Source of the DNA: Sphingomonas alba
Lineage (GTDB): Bacteria; Pseudomonadota; Alphaproteobacteria; Sphingomonadales; Sphingomonadaceae
Assembly (NCBI RefSeq): GCF_023516555.1
Contig: NZ_JAMGBD010000002.1
Span: forward strand, 1 to 64,000
Direction of reading: 5' to 3'
DNA length: 64,000 nt
Shown here: positions 19,071-27,615 of the stretch, piece after piece
Numbering within the stretch: position 1 is the stretch's first letter
How the letters are laid out: every line of letters begins with the position of its first letter
The notes under the pieces: generated by a model
Databases searched by the model: none
The model's input: only the letters and a program-made list of their open reading frames with translations
What the model was told of the DNA's origin: nothing
Position numbers and translations under genes: made by a program

Positions 19071-20174
19071 TTAGTTGTGTGCCGGGGCGAAGGCCGCGGG
19101 GTCGATTCCGTCGAGTTCCGAGGGCAGTTCATCGCCGCGAATCAGGCTTGCGCAGAGCAAGGATGCAGCCGGTGCAGTCTGGATGCCCATGCCGCCCTGC
19201 CCCGCACACCAGAAAAAGCGTGGGCTGGCGGGAGCGAAGCCGAACTTCATGCGGCGGTCCGGCGCGAAGGTCCTAAGGCCCGCCCATTTGCACTCGACCG
19301 CCTCGACCGGCCAGTCGACGGCTTTCTCGAACCGGTCGATGGCGGTTGCGACGTCGATTTCTTCCGGGGCGGCGTCGCAAGGTTCGACCGGCGTTTCGTC
19401 GAGTGGGCAGACCCAGACGCTGTTGTCGGCCTCACCCTTGAAATAGAAACTCTCGTGGCTGTCGGTGACGAACGGCAGGTCGCGAAGGCCTGTGCGGCCG
19501 ATTCGCAGCTGGACCACGGTACGGCGCTTGGGAACGAGGCCGAGGCCTGTGACCCCGGCGCGCGTCGCGACCTGCTCGGCCCAGGCGCCGGCGGCATTGA
19601 CGAGGACCGGGGCGCGGACCTCGCCGGCGCTGGTTTCGATGCGCCAGGCGCCGTTCGATTCCCGGGCGCTGAGCAGCTCGGCGTCGGTGCGAACGATGCC
19701 GCCGCCGCGGCGGATGGCCGAAAGGCAGGCGTTGTGGAAGGCGGCGACTTCGATGTCGGCGCAGGTGCCTTCGTACCAGGCGCCGACCCATTGCTCGCGA
19801 AGGCCGGGGATGACGCGCTCCAGTTGGGGGCGATCGAGGTAGGCGGGTTCGTAGATTCCGCCGAGGTCGCTGACGCCGTCGACATCGACAAGTCCGGCGC
19901 GAACAAGGTGGATGGCGCCGCGAGTCCTCAGGAGAGGAGCTTCGCTATCCGGCCACCGCCCGTCGAAGAAAGGCCTGGAAGCGAGGGTCAGCCGTCGTTC
20001 CGGCGTGTCTCCGCCGAGGCTCGCCTGCCAAAAGGCGGCGGACCGTCCGGTGGCGTGACGGCCGCACAGATCCTCGGCTTCGATGATGAGGATCCGCGCG
20101 TCCGGAACCAGCCGGGCGCCAAGGCTGGCACCGGCGATTCCGCCACCGACGATGACAATGTCATAAGTCTCCAT
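19071..20174 (-). CDS. FAD-dependent oxidoreductase (D-amino-acid oxidase/DadA-like fold)
   Basis: The 367-residue protein has an N-terminal Rossmann FAD motif, IVIVGGGIAGASLGARL at about residues 6-22, a second FAD region (VLVNAAGAWAEQVATRAG) and a C-terminal FFWCAGQGGMGIQTAPA segment, which is the DAO family layout. The substrate may be an amino acid or amine, but no sequence feature fixes it. It is monocistronic and divergent from cpaA. Confidence 0.82.
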   Translation of the reverse strand: METYDIVIVGGGIAGASLGARLVPDARILIIEAEDLCGRHATGRSAAFWQASLGGDTPERRLTLASRPFFDGRWPDSEAPLLRTRGAIHLVRAGLVDVDGVSDLGGIYEPAYLDRPQLERVIPGLREQWVGAWYEGTCADIEVAAFHNACLSAIRRGGGIVRTDAELLSARESNGAWRIETSAGEVRAPVLVNAAGAWAEQVATRAGVTGLGLVPKRRTVVQLRIGRTGLRDLPFVTDSHESFYFKGEADNSVWVCPLDETPVEPCDAAPEEIDVATAIDRFEKAVDWPVEAVECKWAGLRTFAPDRRMKFGFAPASPRFFWCAGQGGMGIQTAPAASLLCASLIRGDELPSELDGIDPAAFAPAHN

Positions 20175-20224
20175 CGCGGCGGCTGGTTACGGTTTGGAAA
20201 GCCGCACCGTCTAGGGGGACTGTC

Positions 20225-20722
20225 ATGATAAACGCCGGATTCACCGAACTCCTGCTTGGCCTGCTTGCGATCCTGTTGGTCGTCGCCGCGGTCATCGACG
20301 TCAGGACCTACACCATTTCAAATGGGCTCAACGCCGCGGTGGCGCTGATGGCGCCGCTCTTCTGGTGGTCGATCGGCCTGCCCTTCTGGCCAGACGCCGC
20401 GATCCAGGTTGGCGTGGCCGTGGGAGTCTTCGTGCTGCTGGCGATCACGTTTTACATGGGAATGATGGGCGGCGGCGACGTCAAGCTGGCGGCCGCGATC
20501 GCGCTGTGGTTCCCGCCTTTCACGACTTTGCGATTTTTAGTGATGATGTCGCTGGCCGGCGGCCTGCTGACGATTATCGTTCTGCTGATCCACAAATTTC
20601 GCGGAAAAGCGCCAGTTGCCGAAGGCGAGAAGCCCGCCCGCGTCGAGGTTCCTTACGGAGTCGCCATCGCTGCGGGCGCGCTTTGGATTCTCGGCCAACG
20701 CTTTCTTAACCAATTTGCCTGA
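20225..20722 (+). CDS. cpaA: Prepilin peptidase CpaA/TadV
   Basis: This 165-residue polytopic membrane aspartic protease would process Flp prepilins of the tad pilus. The two catalytic aspartates are D25 (AAVIDVRTYTISNGLN) and D85 in the GxGD-type motif MMGGGDVKLAAAIALW. About five transmembrane segments are visible. It lacks the N-terminal methylase domain, as expected for CpaA. ATG follows TAGGGGGAC. It opens the tad cluster. Confidence 0.93.
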   Translation: MINAGFTELLLGLLAILLVVAAVIDVRTYTISNGLNAAVALMAPLFWWSIGLPFWPDAAIQVGVAVGVFVLLAITFYMGMMGGGDVKLAAAIALWFPPFTTLRFLVMMSLAGGLLTIIVLLIHKFRGKAPVAEGEKPARVEVPYGVAIAAGALWILGQRFLNQFA

Positions 20723-20768
20723 TTTGTGAGGCTGATTGAGGGACCCATCTGGGGGAGGCGTGTTCGCC

Positions 20769-21767
20769 ATGAACGCTAAGAAAGTCGCACTGCTCGTCGG
20801 AGCATTGGTCATCGCAGTTATCACCGCGGTCATGGCCAAGAACATGTTCACAGGAGCTGCCGCACCGCAGGCTGCAGCTGCCCAGGTCCCGACCGGACCC
20901 AAGGTGCTGGTGGCCCGCAAGGCGCTGCCGGTTGGCACGATCATCGACCAGGAAAGCCTGGCCTTCCAGGCTTGGCCGAAGGAGTTGATCCAGAACGCCT
21001 ACTACCTTGAGGGCCAGCCCGAATCCGACATGGCCAAGCTGATCGGCACGGTTGTCCGCAACCCGATCACCGCCGGCCAGCCGATCACCCAGGGTGCACT
21101 TGTCGGCCCGAACGATCGCGGCTTCCTGGCCGCGGCGCTTGGCCCGGGCATGCGCGCCGTGACTGTCCCGGTTTCCGGCACGACCGGCGTCGCCGGCTTC
21201 GTCTTCCCGGGCGACCGCGTCGACCTGGTGTTGACGCAGGAAGTCGCCGGTGGCGGCGATGGCCCGCCGCTGAAGGTTTCCGAGACCATCGTCCGCAACC
21301 TGCGCGTGCTCGCCACCGACCAGCGCACGGATAGCAAGGACGAGGAAGGCAAGACCGTGGTCAAAGCCTTCTCAATGGTCACCGTCGAGGCCACTCCGCG
21401 CCTCGCCGAAAAGATTGCGGTGTCGCAGTCGCTGGGCACGATCTCGCTGTCCCTGCGCTCGATCGCCGACAATACCGCTGACCTGGAGCGCGCCGTTGCC
21501 GAAGGCGACGTCAAGCTCCCGGCCAATGCCAATCCGGCCGAAGAGCGCAAGCTGCTGCTGGCCGTCGCCAATCGTCCTCAGGACAACAACACCACGTTCG
21601 TGACCGGTGGTGACGTGTCGCGCTTCCAGCGCACCAGCGTCCCGCAGCGCCAGGCGGAAGCGGCTCCGGCCGGTTCCGGCGGTGCCACCGCCGCCGTCCC
21701 GGTTGGTCCAGTCGTCCGTGTCGCCCGTGGCAATGCTGTCATGGTCGTTCCGGTGGGAGCCCGTTAA
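20769..21767 (+). CDS. cpaB: Flp pilus assembly protein CpaB
   Basis: This 332-residue periplasmic or inner-membrane-anchored protein has an N-terminal membrane helix (KVALLVGALVIAVITAVMA), a SAF domain from about residue 45 (VLVARKALPVGTIIDQESLAF) and an RcpC/CpaB domain with RAVTVPVSGTTGVAGFVFPGDRVDLVLT. It is thought to help the CpaC secretin. I start at ATG 20769, 11 bases after GGGGGAGG; the frame is open 11 codons earlier. It is separated from cpaC by one base. Confidence 0.93.
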   Translation: MNAKKVALLVGALVIAVITAVMAKNMFTGAAAPQAAAAQVPTGPKVLVARKALPVGTIIDQESLAFQAWPKELIQNAYYLEGQPESDMAKLIGTVVRNPITAGQPITQGALVGPNDRGFLAAALGPGMRAVTVPVSGTTGVAGFVFPGDRVDLVLTQEVAGGGDGPPLKVSETIVRNLRVLATDQRTDSKDEEGKTVVKAFSMVTVEATPRLAEKIAVSQSLGTISLSLRSIADNTADLERAVAEGDVKLPANANPAEERKLLLAVANRPQDNNTTFVTGGDVSRFQRTSVPQRQAEAAPAGSGGATAAVPVGPVVRVARGNAVMVVPVGAR

Positions 21768-21768
21768 G

Positions 21769-23250
21769 ATGAAGAGCATCACCAAGAAGAGCCGCGTCCG
21801 CCTGGGCACCGCCCTCGCCGCGCTGGCCATCGGCTTCGGTAGCGTCACCGCCGCGGTTCCCGCTTCGGCAGCGCCCAAGGCCGGCAGCTTCCGCCCCAGC
21901 CAGACAGTCCTACTGTCGACGGGCGAGGGCCAGGTCGTTCGCCTCCCGGCGGCCGTCGCCGACGTCTGGACGTCCAATCCCGCGGTCGCCGACGTCTATG
22001 TCAGCAACTCGCGGCAGATCAACCTGTTCGGAAAGGCCGACGGTGAGTCGACCGTGGTTGCGACTGCTGCGAACGGCGCCGTCGTCTACTCGGCCAACGT
22101 TAGGGTCAGTCAGAACATCACGTCGGTTGACGCGATGCTGCGCGCCGCGATGCCCCAGGCGAGCATCAAGGTCCTGAACGCCGGCCAGTTGGCCGTGCTG
22201 ACGGGCACCGTCGGTTCGCCGGACGAGGCAGCGCAGGCCCAGCAGCTGGTTGCAGCCATGCTGAACCCGGGCGTCGACATGTCCAAGGACGGCGCGACCT
22301 GCAAAATCTGCGTGGTCAACCGCCTGAGCGTCGCGACGCCACTTCAGGTCAACCTGAAGGTCCGCATCGCCGAAGTGAACCGCTCGCTGACCAAGTCGAT
22401 CGGCGTGAACCTGTTCGCCAGCGATCCGACCAGCGGCTTCAAGTTCGGCATCGGCCAGGGCGATCCGACCGCCACCACTGGCCCGGGCAGCTCGCCGTTC
22501 AAAGTCGGTTCGCTGATTGCTGGCGGCACGACCCTGGGCGCAGCCGGAAAGCTTTTCGGCCTGGATCTCGCCGGCGCCATCGACCTTGCTGCCAAGGACG
22601 GCCTGGTGACAATCCTCGCCGAGCCGAACCTGACTGCGCTTTCGGGTGAAACCGCCAGCTTCCTGGCCGGCGGCGAATTCCCGATCCCGGTCGGACAGGG
22701 CAACAACGCCGTCACCATCGAATATAAGCAATATGGTGTCGGCCTGGCCTTTACGCCGATCGTCCTGGCTGACGGCCGCATCTCGATGCGCGTCCGCCCG
22801 GAGGTCAGCGAGCTCAGCAACGAAGGCTCGGTGAAGACCGGCGATTTCATCGTCCCGGCGCTCATCACCCGCCGTGCGGAAACGACCGTGGAGCTCGGCT
22901 CCGGCCAGTCTTTCATGATTGCCGGCCTGCTGCGCAACTCGAATACGAACTCCATCACCAAGGCCCCTTTCCTGGGTGACTTGCCGATCCTGGGCGCCCT
23001 GTTCCGGTCGAGCAGCTTCCAGCGGTCGGAGACCGAGCTGGTGATCATCGTCACGCCTTATTTGGTCCGGCCGACGTCGCATCAGCTGGCGTTGCCCACC
23101 GATGGCTACCGTACTCCGACGGACATCGAGGGTCTTGGCAATGGCCAGGTCTACACTGGGGTGTCAGGCCCGCGTCCCGTCGCTCCGGCCCCTGCGCCAG
23201 GAATGAGCGCCGGTGCGGCCGTAACCGCCGCCCCCGGCTTCAAGCAGTGA
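21769..23250 (+). CDS. cpaC: Flp pilus outer membrane secretin CpaC
   Basis: This 493-residue protein has a signal peptide (MKSITKKSRVRLGTALAALA to about residue 36), a pilus-assembly N-terminal region (VVRLPAAVADVWTSNPAVADVYV), a BON-like segment (LAVLTGTVGSPDEAAQAQQL) and a C-terminal secretin core (PNLTALSGETASFLAGGEFPIP and FLGDLPILGALFRSSSF). It forms the outer membrane channel for the tad pilus. ATG at 21769 follows the cpaB stop by one base. Confidence 0.95.
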   Translation: MKSITKKSRVRLGTALAALAIGFGSVTAAVPASAAPKAGSFRPSQTVLLSTGEGQVVRLPAAVADVWTSNPAVADVYVSNSRQINLFGKADGESTVVATAANGAVVYSANVRVSQNITSVDAMLRAAMPQASIKVLNAGQLAVLTGTVGSPDEAAQAQQLVAAMLNPGVDMSKDGATCKICVVNRLSVATPLQVNLKVRIAEVNRSLTKSIGVNLFASDPTSGFKFGIGQGDPTATTGPGSSPFKVGSLIAGGTTLGAAGKLFGLDLAGAIDLAAKDGLVTILAEPNLTALSGETASFLAGGEFPIPVGQGNNAVTIEYKQYGVGLAFTPIVLADGRISMRVRPEVSELSNEGSVKTGDFIVPALITRRAETTVELGSGQSFMIAGLLRNSNTNSITKAPFLGDLPILGALFRSSSFQRSETELVIIVTPYLVRPTSHQLALPTDGYRTPTDIEGLGNGQVYTGVSGPRPVAPAPAPGMSAGAAVTAAPGFKQ

Positions 23251-23273
23251 ACCGCAACGCGAGGAGAATGAAG

Positions 23274-23915
23274 ATGCGCAAAGGTTTCGCAATCGTGCTT
23301 CTGGCTTCCGCTCTTGCGGCCTGCACCACGCCGACTGTCGACCAGCCGACCCGCGGCATGGTCGCGACCAACCAACCGATCGTCACTCGCAGCGATTATG
23401 CGATGGACGTTGTGGCGCCGGACGGCGCCCTGCCCGCCTCCGAGGAAGCTCGCCTTGACGGCTGGTTCCGCGGCCTCGGCCTTGGCTATGGCGACAACAT
23501 CTACGTCGATGGCGATTATAGCGGCGCGGCCCGTGCGGACGTCGCTCGCGTCGCCGGCCGCTATGGCATGCTGATCAACACTGGCGCGGCCCCGGTCACC
23601 GCCGGCACCGTCCAGCCCGGCAGCGTTCGCGTCGTTGTCAGCCGGACCCGGGCAACCATGGCCGGCTGTCCCAACTGGGATCGCCCGGCCGCACCGGACT
23701 TCGACAACCAGCAGCTGCCAAGCACCGGCTGCGCCGTGAACGGCAACCTGACAGCGATGGTCGCCGATCCGCAGGACCTGGTTTACGGCCGCGAGGCGGG
23801 CAGCGTCGTTGACGCCGCCGCGGCTGCCAAGGCTGTCCGCTCCTACCGGGCTGCCAAGCCCACGGGCGAAAATGGCCTGCAGGACGTCAATACGAAGCAG
23901 AAGGGTGGCAAGTAA
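23274..23915 (+). CDS. cpaD: Flp pilus assembly lipoprotein CpaD
   Basis: The 213-residue product starts MRKGFAIVLLASALAAC, a lipoprotein signal with lipobox LAAC at residues 14-17. The mature part carries the CpaD-family features YGDNIYVDGDYSGAAR, VRVVVSRTRATMAGCPNW and GCAVNGNLTAMVADPQDLV. It is expected in the outer membrane, near the secretin. I chose ATG 23274, seven bases after GAGGAG. Its stop shares a base with the cpaE start (TAATG). Confidence 0.92.
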   Translation: MRKGFAIVLLASALAACTTPTVDQPTRGMVATNQPIVTRSDYAMDVVAPDGALPASEEARLDGWFRGLGLGYGDNIYVDGDYSGAARADVARVAGRYGMLINTGAAPVTAGTVQPGSVRVVVSRTRATMAGCPNWDRPAAPDFDNQQLPSTGCAVNGNLTAMVADPQDLVYGREAGSVVDAAAAAKAVRSYRAAKPTGENGLQDVNTKQKGGK

Positions 23916-25174
23916 TGAACGCTCCGTTCCAGGCACGCGCGGGTTTGCGAGACCCCTTCACCGCCTTCGTCTGCGACGATGCCACGGCCGACATGCTGCG
24001 GCCTGTCGCGGTCGAGCACGGCTGGTCGCCAGAAAAGGTCAACAAGGGCGGCTTGCGCAATGCCGTGCAGTCGCTTTCCGTGTCCGCCAGCCCGAACATC
24101 CTGTTCGTCGACCTGTCGGAATCGGCTGACCCGCTCAACGACATCAACGCGCTTGCGGAAGTCTGCGAGCCCGGCACGATCGTGATCGCCGCCGGCCAGG
24201 TGAACGATGTCCGCCTCTATCGCGACCTCGTCGCCAGCGGCATCCACGATTACCTGCTGAAGCCGTTCACGGCCGACCAATTGCGCGACACGTTCGCGCA
24301 TGCGCAGGCCATCCTGTCCGGCCCGCGCGGTGAAGCGCAGGTCGACAAGCCGCATGTCATGGCCGCCGTCATTGGCGTTCGTGGCGGCGTCGGCGCGTCG
24401 ACCATCGCCACCAGCCTGGCCTGGCTGCTCGGCGCCAAGGCGAGCCGCACGACCGCGCTGTTGGACCTCGACGTCCACTTCGGCACCGGCGCCCTCGCCC
24501 TCGACCTCGAGCCGGGCCGTGGCCTGACCGACGCCATCGAGAATCCGAGCCGCATCGACGGCTTGTTCATCGAGCGCGCCATGGTCCGTGCCAACGAGCG
24601 CCTGTCTGTGCTGTCGGCGGAAGCGCCGATCAACCAGCCGCTGGTGACCGACGGCACTGCCTTCTTCCAGCTTCAGGAAGAAATGCGGAATGCCTTTGAG
24701 TCGACGGTGCTCGACCTGCCGCGCCACATGCTGATCCAGTATCCGCACCTGGTGCACGATGCGCACGTTGCGGTCGTGGTCAGCGAGCTCACCCTGGCGG
24801 CGACGCGCGATACCATCCGCATCCTCGCCTGGCTGAAGTCGAACGCGCCGCAGACCAAGGTGGTCGTGGTCGCCAACCGCATGCCCGCAGGCGGCGCGCT
24901 GGAGATCAGCCGCAAGGACTTCGAGCAGTCGATCGAGCGCGGCGTGGACGTCGTCTTCCCGGACGACGGCAAGCTGGCGGCCCAGGCCGCGAAGCTCGGC
25001 AAGCCGATGGCGGAAGTCGCCAGCAGCAAGATCACGGCTCCCTTCACCCAGCTGTCGAACATGGTCTTGAGCCATGCCAGCGAGGAAGGCGTGGCCGAGG
25101 CCAAGACGAGCGCCAAGGGCCTGGTCGATAACCTCAAGACCATGCTGTCGAAGCCGAAAGACAAAGCTGCGTAA
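23915..25174 (+). CDS. cpaE: Pilus assembly ATPase-like protein CpaE
   Basis: This 419-residue protein has an N-terminal receiver-like domain (about residues 10-130) and a MinD/ParA-type domain from about 145. The P-loop VIGVRGGVGASTIATSLAW lacks the usual GKT lysine but keeps the CpaE-type deviant pattern. ALLDLDVHFGTGALALDLEP and STVLDLPRH are Walker B-like. In Caulobacter CpaE localises the pilus assembly at a pole. The next gene should be cpaF, but it is absent here and tadB follows after 57 bases. Confidence 0.93.
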   Translation: MNAPFQARAGLRDPFTAFVCDDATADMLRPVAVEHGWSPEKVNKGGLRNAVQSLSVSASPNILFVDLSESADPLNDINALAEVCEPGTIVIAAGQVNDVRLYRDLVASGIHDYLLKPFTADQLRDTFAHAQAILSGPRGEAQVDKPHVMAAVIGVRGGVGASTIATSLAWLLGAKASRTTALLDLDVHFGTGALALDLEPGRGLTDAIENPSRIDGLFIERAMVRANERLSVLSAEAPINQPLVTDGTAFFQLQEEMRNAFESTVLDLPRHMLIQYPHLVHDAHVAVVVSELTLAATRDTIRILAWLKSNAPQTKVVVVANRMPAGGALEISRKDFEQSIERGVDVVFPDDGKLAAQAAKLGKPMAEVASSKITAPFTQLSNMVLSHASEEGVAEAKTSAKGLVDNLKTMLSKPKDKAA

Positions 25175-25183
25175 CTCGGGTTT

Positions 25184-25207
25184 CCGGCGGTGCACCCGCG
25201 CCGCCGG
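25184..25207 (+). other. Hairpin between cpaE and tadB
   Basis: CCGGCGG (25184-25190) pairs with CCGCCGG (25201-25207) around a 10-base loop in the only sizeable gap of the tad operon. There is no T-run, so it looks like an RNA processing or stabilising hairpin, or a scar where cpaF lies in other genomes. Confidence 0.4.
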
Positions 25208-25231
25208 CAGTAAGGAACGGACGGACCCAAA

Positions 25232-26203
25232 ATGCTGATGCCGATCCTCTTTGCGGTTGCCGTGTTTGGCGTGCTCGCACTTGGCTACATGGCCTTTAGT
25301 GGCCCGTCGCCGGCGAAGACCGTCAAGCGCCGACTCGAACTGCTTCGCGAGCGCCATGGCGATGCCATGACCGCAAGCGCCCAAGCGCAAATCCGCAAGC
25401 TGTTCGCGAGCCGCAACCAGAACAAGGTCGAGAGCGCGCTTTCGAGCCTGGTCCCGAAGCCGGCGCTGCTGAAGCTTCGCCTTGAACAGACTGGCCGCGA
25501 TATCCCGCTTGGCAAATATGCCGGCGTCTCGATCGGTATTTTCGTCGTCATCGCCGCCGGCCTTGCGTTCAAGGGCGCTCCCATCCTGCTGGCGATCATG
25601 TTCGCGGCCTTCGTTGCCATCGGCGTGCCGCACATGGCGATCGGCTTCCTGATCAAGCAGCGACTTGCCAAGTTCAACACTAACTTCCCCGATGCCATCG
25701 AATTGATGGTTCGCGGCCTGCGCTCGGGCCTTCCGATCACCGAAACGCTCGGCATCGTCGGAAGCGAAATCCCGGGTCCAGTCGGCCTCGAATTCCGCGC
25801 TGTCGCCGACAAGATGAAAATCGGCCGGACGATGGAAGCGGCGCTCCAGGACACGGCCGATCGCATGGGCACGCCCGAATTCCAGTTCTTCGTCATCACT
25901 CTTGCTATCCAGCGCGAGACAGGCGGCAACCTTGCCGAGACGCTGTCGAACCTTGCCGACGTGCTGCGCAAGCGCGCCCAGATGAAGCTGAAGATCAAGG
26001 CCATGAGCTCGGAATCCAAGGCTTCGGCCATGATCGTCGGCTCCTTGCCTTTCATCGTCTTCGTGCTCGTGTGGATGGTGAACCCCAACTACATGACCGG
26101 CTTCTTCGTCGACCAGCGGCTGATGATCGCCGGCATGGGCGGCCTCATCTGGATGAGCATTGGCGTGTTCATCATGGCCAAAATGGTCAACTTCGAGATC
26201 TAG
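25232..26203 (+). CDS. tadB: Tad pilus inner membrane protein TadB
   Basis: This 323-residue type II secretion F-domain protein is part of the inner membrane platform of the tad pilus. It has an N-terminal helix (residues 3-23), a helix pair near 95-135, the T2SSF domain with PDAIELMVRGLRSGLPITETLG and FFVITLAIQRETGGNLAETL, and two C-terminal helices. It pairs with TadC, whose gene starts 10 bases later. Confidence 0.93.
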   Translation: MLMPILFAVAVFGVLALGYMAFSGPSPAKTVKRRLELLRERHGDAMTASAQAQIRKLFASRNQNKVESALSSLVPKPALLKLRLEQTGRDIPLGKYAGVSIGIFVVIAAGLAFKGAPILLAIMFAAFVAIGVPHMAIGFLIKQRLAKFNTNFPDAIELMVRGLRSGLPITETLGIVGSEIPGPVGLEFRAVADKMKIGRTMEAALQDTADRMGTPEFQFFVITLAIQRETGGNLAETLSNLADVLRKRAQMKLKIKAMSSESKASAMIVGSLPFIVFVLVWMVNPNYMTGFFVDQRLMIAGMGGLIWMSIGVFIMAKMVNFEI

Positions 26204-26213
26204 GGATCGTGTA

Positions 26214-27203
26214 ATGCACGCTGCAGGCCCAACCATTCTTGGCTTCGACGTCGTCTGGATCGCGACCCTGTTGTCGGCGGTCGCGACCCTTGCCGTACTC
26301 ACCGCCATCTATGCGGCGACCACGGTCAAGGATCCGATGGCACGCCGCGTCAAGGCGCTGAACGAGCGCCGCGAGCAGCTGAAAGCCGGCATCGTCGCTT
26401 CGACGAACAAGCGCAAGAAGCTGACCAACAAGAATGTGGCGGCGGATCGCGTCCGGGGCTTCTTGAGCAATTTCAAGATGATCCAGGACGATCAGCTGAA
26501 GAAGACCCAGATCAAGCTGATGCAGGCCGGCATCCGTGCCAAGGATCTCGCCTTCTTCATCATTGCCGCGCGCTTCGTGCTTCCGCTCGTCATCGGCACG
26601 GCTGTGGTGCTGGCGCTCTACGTCTTCGATTTCATGCCCGATTGGGGTGCCTTCAAGCGCTACGCCGTCACGGCCGGTGCGCTGGTCGGCAGCTACAAGG
26701 CACCGGACATCTGGCTGAAGAACAAGGTCACCAAGCGCAGCCATGCGGTGCGCAAGGGCCTTCCCGACGCGCTCGACCTCCTGGTCATTTGCGCCGAGGC
26801 CGGCCTCACCGTCGACGCCGCCTTCGGCCGCGTCGCCAAGGAGCTGGGCAAGGCCTATCCGGAGCTGGGCGACGAATTCGGCCTGACGGCCATCGAGCTG
26901 GGCTTCCTCAACGAGCGCCGCCAAGCCTTCGAGAACCTCGCCACGCGCGTCGACCTGGAAGCCATTCGCGGCGTCGTGACCACCATGATCCAGACCGAAA
27001 AATACGGTACGCCGCTGGCTTCGGCCCTGCGCGTCCTGTCGGCCGAGTTCCGTAACGAGCGCATGATGCGCGCCGAGGAAAAGGCAGCCCGCCTGCCGGC
27101 GATCATGACCGTTCCGCTGATCCTGTTCATCCTGCCGACCCTGTTCATCGTCATCCTGGGTCCGGCGAGCTGCTCCATCAGCGACAGCTTCATCAACAGC
27201 TAG
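26214..27203 (+). CDS. tadC: Tad pilus inner membrane protein TadC
   Basis: This 329-residue protein is the second T2SSF platform subunit. It has an N-terminal helix near residues 15-35, a helix pair near 115-165, and the F domain with KGLPDALDLLVICAEAGLTVDAAFGRVAKEL and VTTMIQTEKYGTPLASALRVLS. A terminal hydrophobic segment ends near LFIVILGPASC. I start at ATG 26214, since a longer frame overlaps tadB. It is the last tad gene here; no TadD-type TPR protein or minor pilin follows. Confidence 0.92.
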   Translation: MHAAGPTILGFDVVWIATLLSAVATLAVLTAIYAATTVKDPMARRVKALNERREQLKAGIVASTNKRKKLTNKNVAADRVRGFLSNFKMIQDDQLKKTQIKLMQAGIRAKDLAFFIIAARFVLPLVIGTAVVLALYVFDFMPDWGAFKRYAVTAGALVGSYKAPDIWLKNKVTKRSHAVRKGLPDALDLLVICAEAGLTVDAAFGRVAKELGKAYPELGDEFGLTAIELGFLNERRQAFENLATRVDLEAIRGVVTTMIQTEKYGTPLASALRVLSAEFRNERMMRAEEKAARLPAIMTVPLILFILPTLFIVILGPASCSISDSFINS

Positions 27204-27226
27204 GCCCCAAACACCCTGGGGGGACG

Positions 27227-27262
27227 AACCGCCGTCACGGGAGACCGTGGCGGCGGTTTCGC
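27227..27262 (+). terminator. tad operon terminator
   Basis: AACCGCCGTCACGG (27227-27240), loop GAGA and CCGTGGCGGCGGTT (27245-27258) form a 14-bp stem with one G.U pair, followed by TCGCATTT. It lies 23 bases after tadC. Confidence 0.75.
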
Positions 27263-27323
27263 ATTTGGAACGGTTCGGTGCGCTCAGGCTTTTGTCTCCC
27301 AAAATAGATAAGGGGACAGAACA

Positions 27324-27593
27324 ATGATCGCCTTCACCTCCGACCAGTGGATCATCATCGCCCTGGTCTTTGTCTTGGGCCTGCTGGTCGGTGCATTCCT
27401 GTTCGCCGGCAGCGGCCGCAAGTGGAAGCACCGCTATCGCTCCGAAACCGACCGACGCGAGGCGCTGGAGCGTGAGCATGCGAAACATCGCCGAGAGTAT
27501 GAGGCACGCGAGAAGGAATGGCGCGAGCAGGACAGCCTGCGCGCCGCGGCGCTCAAGGACCGCCGCGACGTCGAGGACGACCGGCCGCTCTAG
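27324..27593 (+). CDS. Small membrane-anchored coiled-coil protein
   Basis: This 89-residue protein has one N-terminal transmembrane segment (WIIIALVFVLGLLVGAFLFA, residues 9-28), then a strongly charged Arg/Glu-rich tail (about residues 32-89) with heptad-like spacing. The layout resembles YhcB/LapA-like single-span proteins, but I do not recognise a specific family. A good AGGGGAC ribosome site precedes ATG 27324. It sits alone after the tad terminator and converges with the PHA depolymerase gene. Confidence 0.7.
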   Translation: MIAFTSDQWIIIALVFVLGLLVGAFLFAGSGRKWKHRYRSETDRREALEREHAKHRREYEAREKEWREQDSLRAAALKDRRDVEDDRPL

Positions 27594-27615
27594 ATAAGGA
27601 AATCCGCCAGACGCT

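Noticed and set aside
23843-26308. An 821-codon open frame on the minus strand across cpaE and tadB
   Set aside because: It mirrors the codon-position GC bias of the plus-strand tad genes, lacks domain motifs and is rich in low-complexity His/Arg/Asp; the plus-strand genes have clear family signatures.
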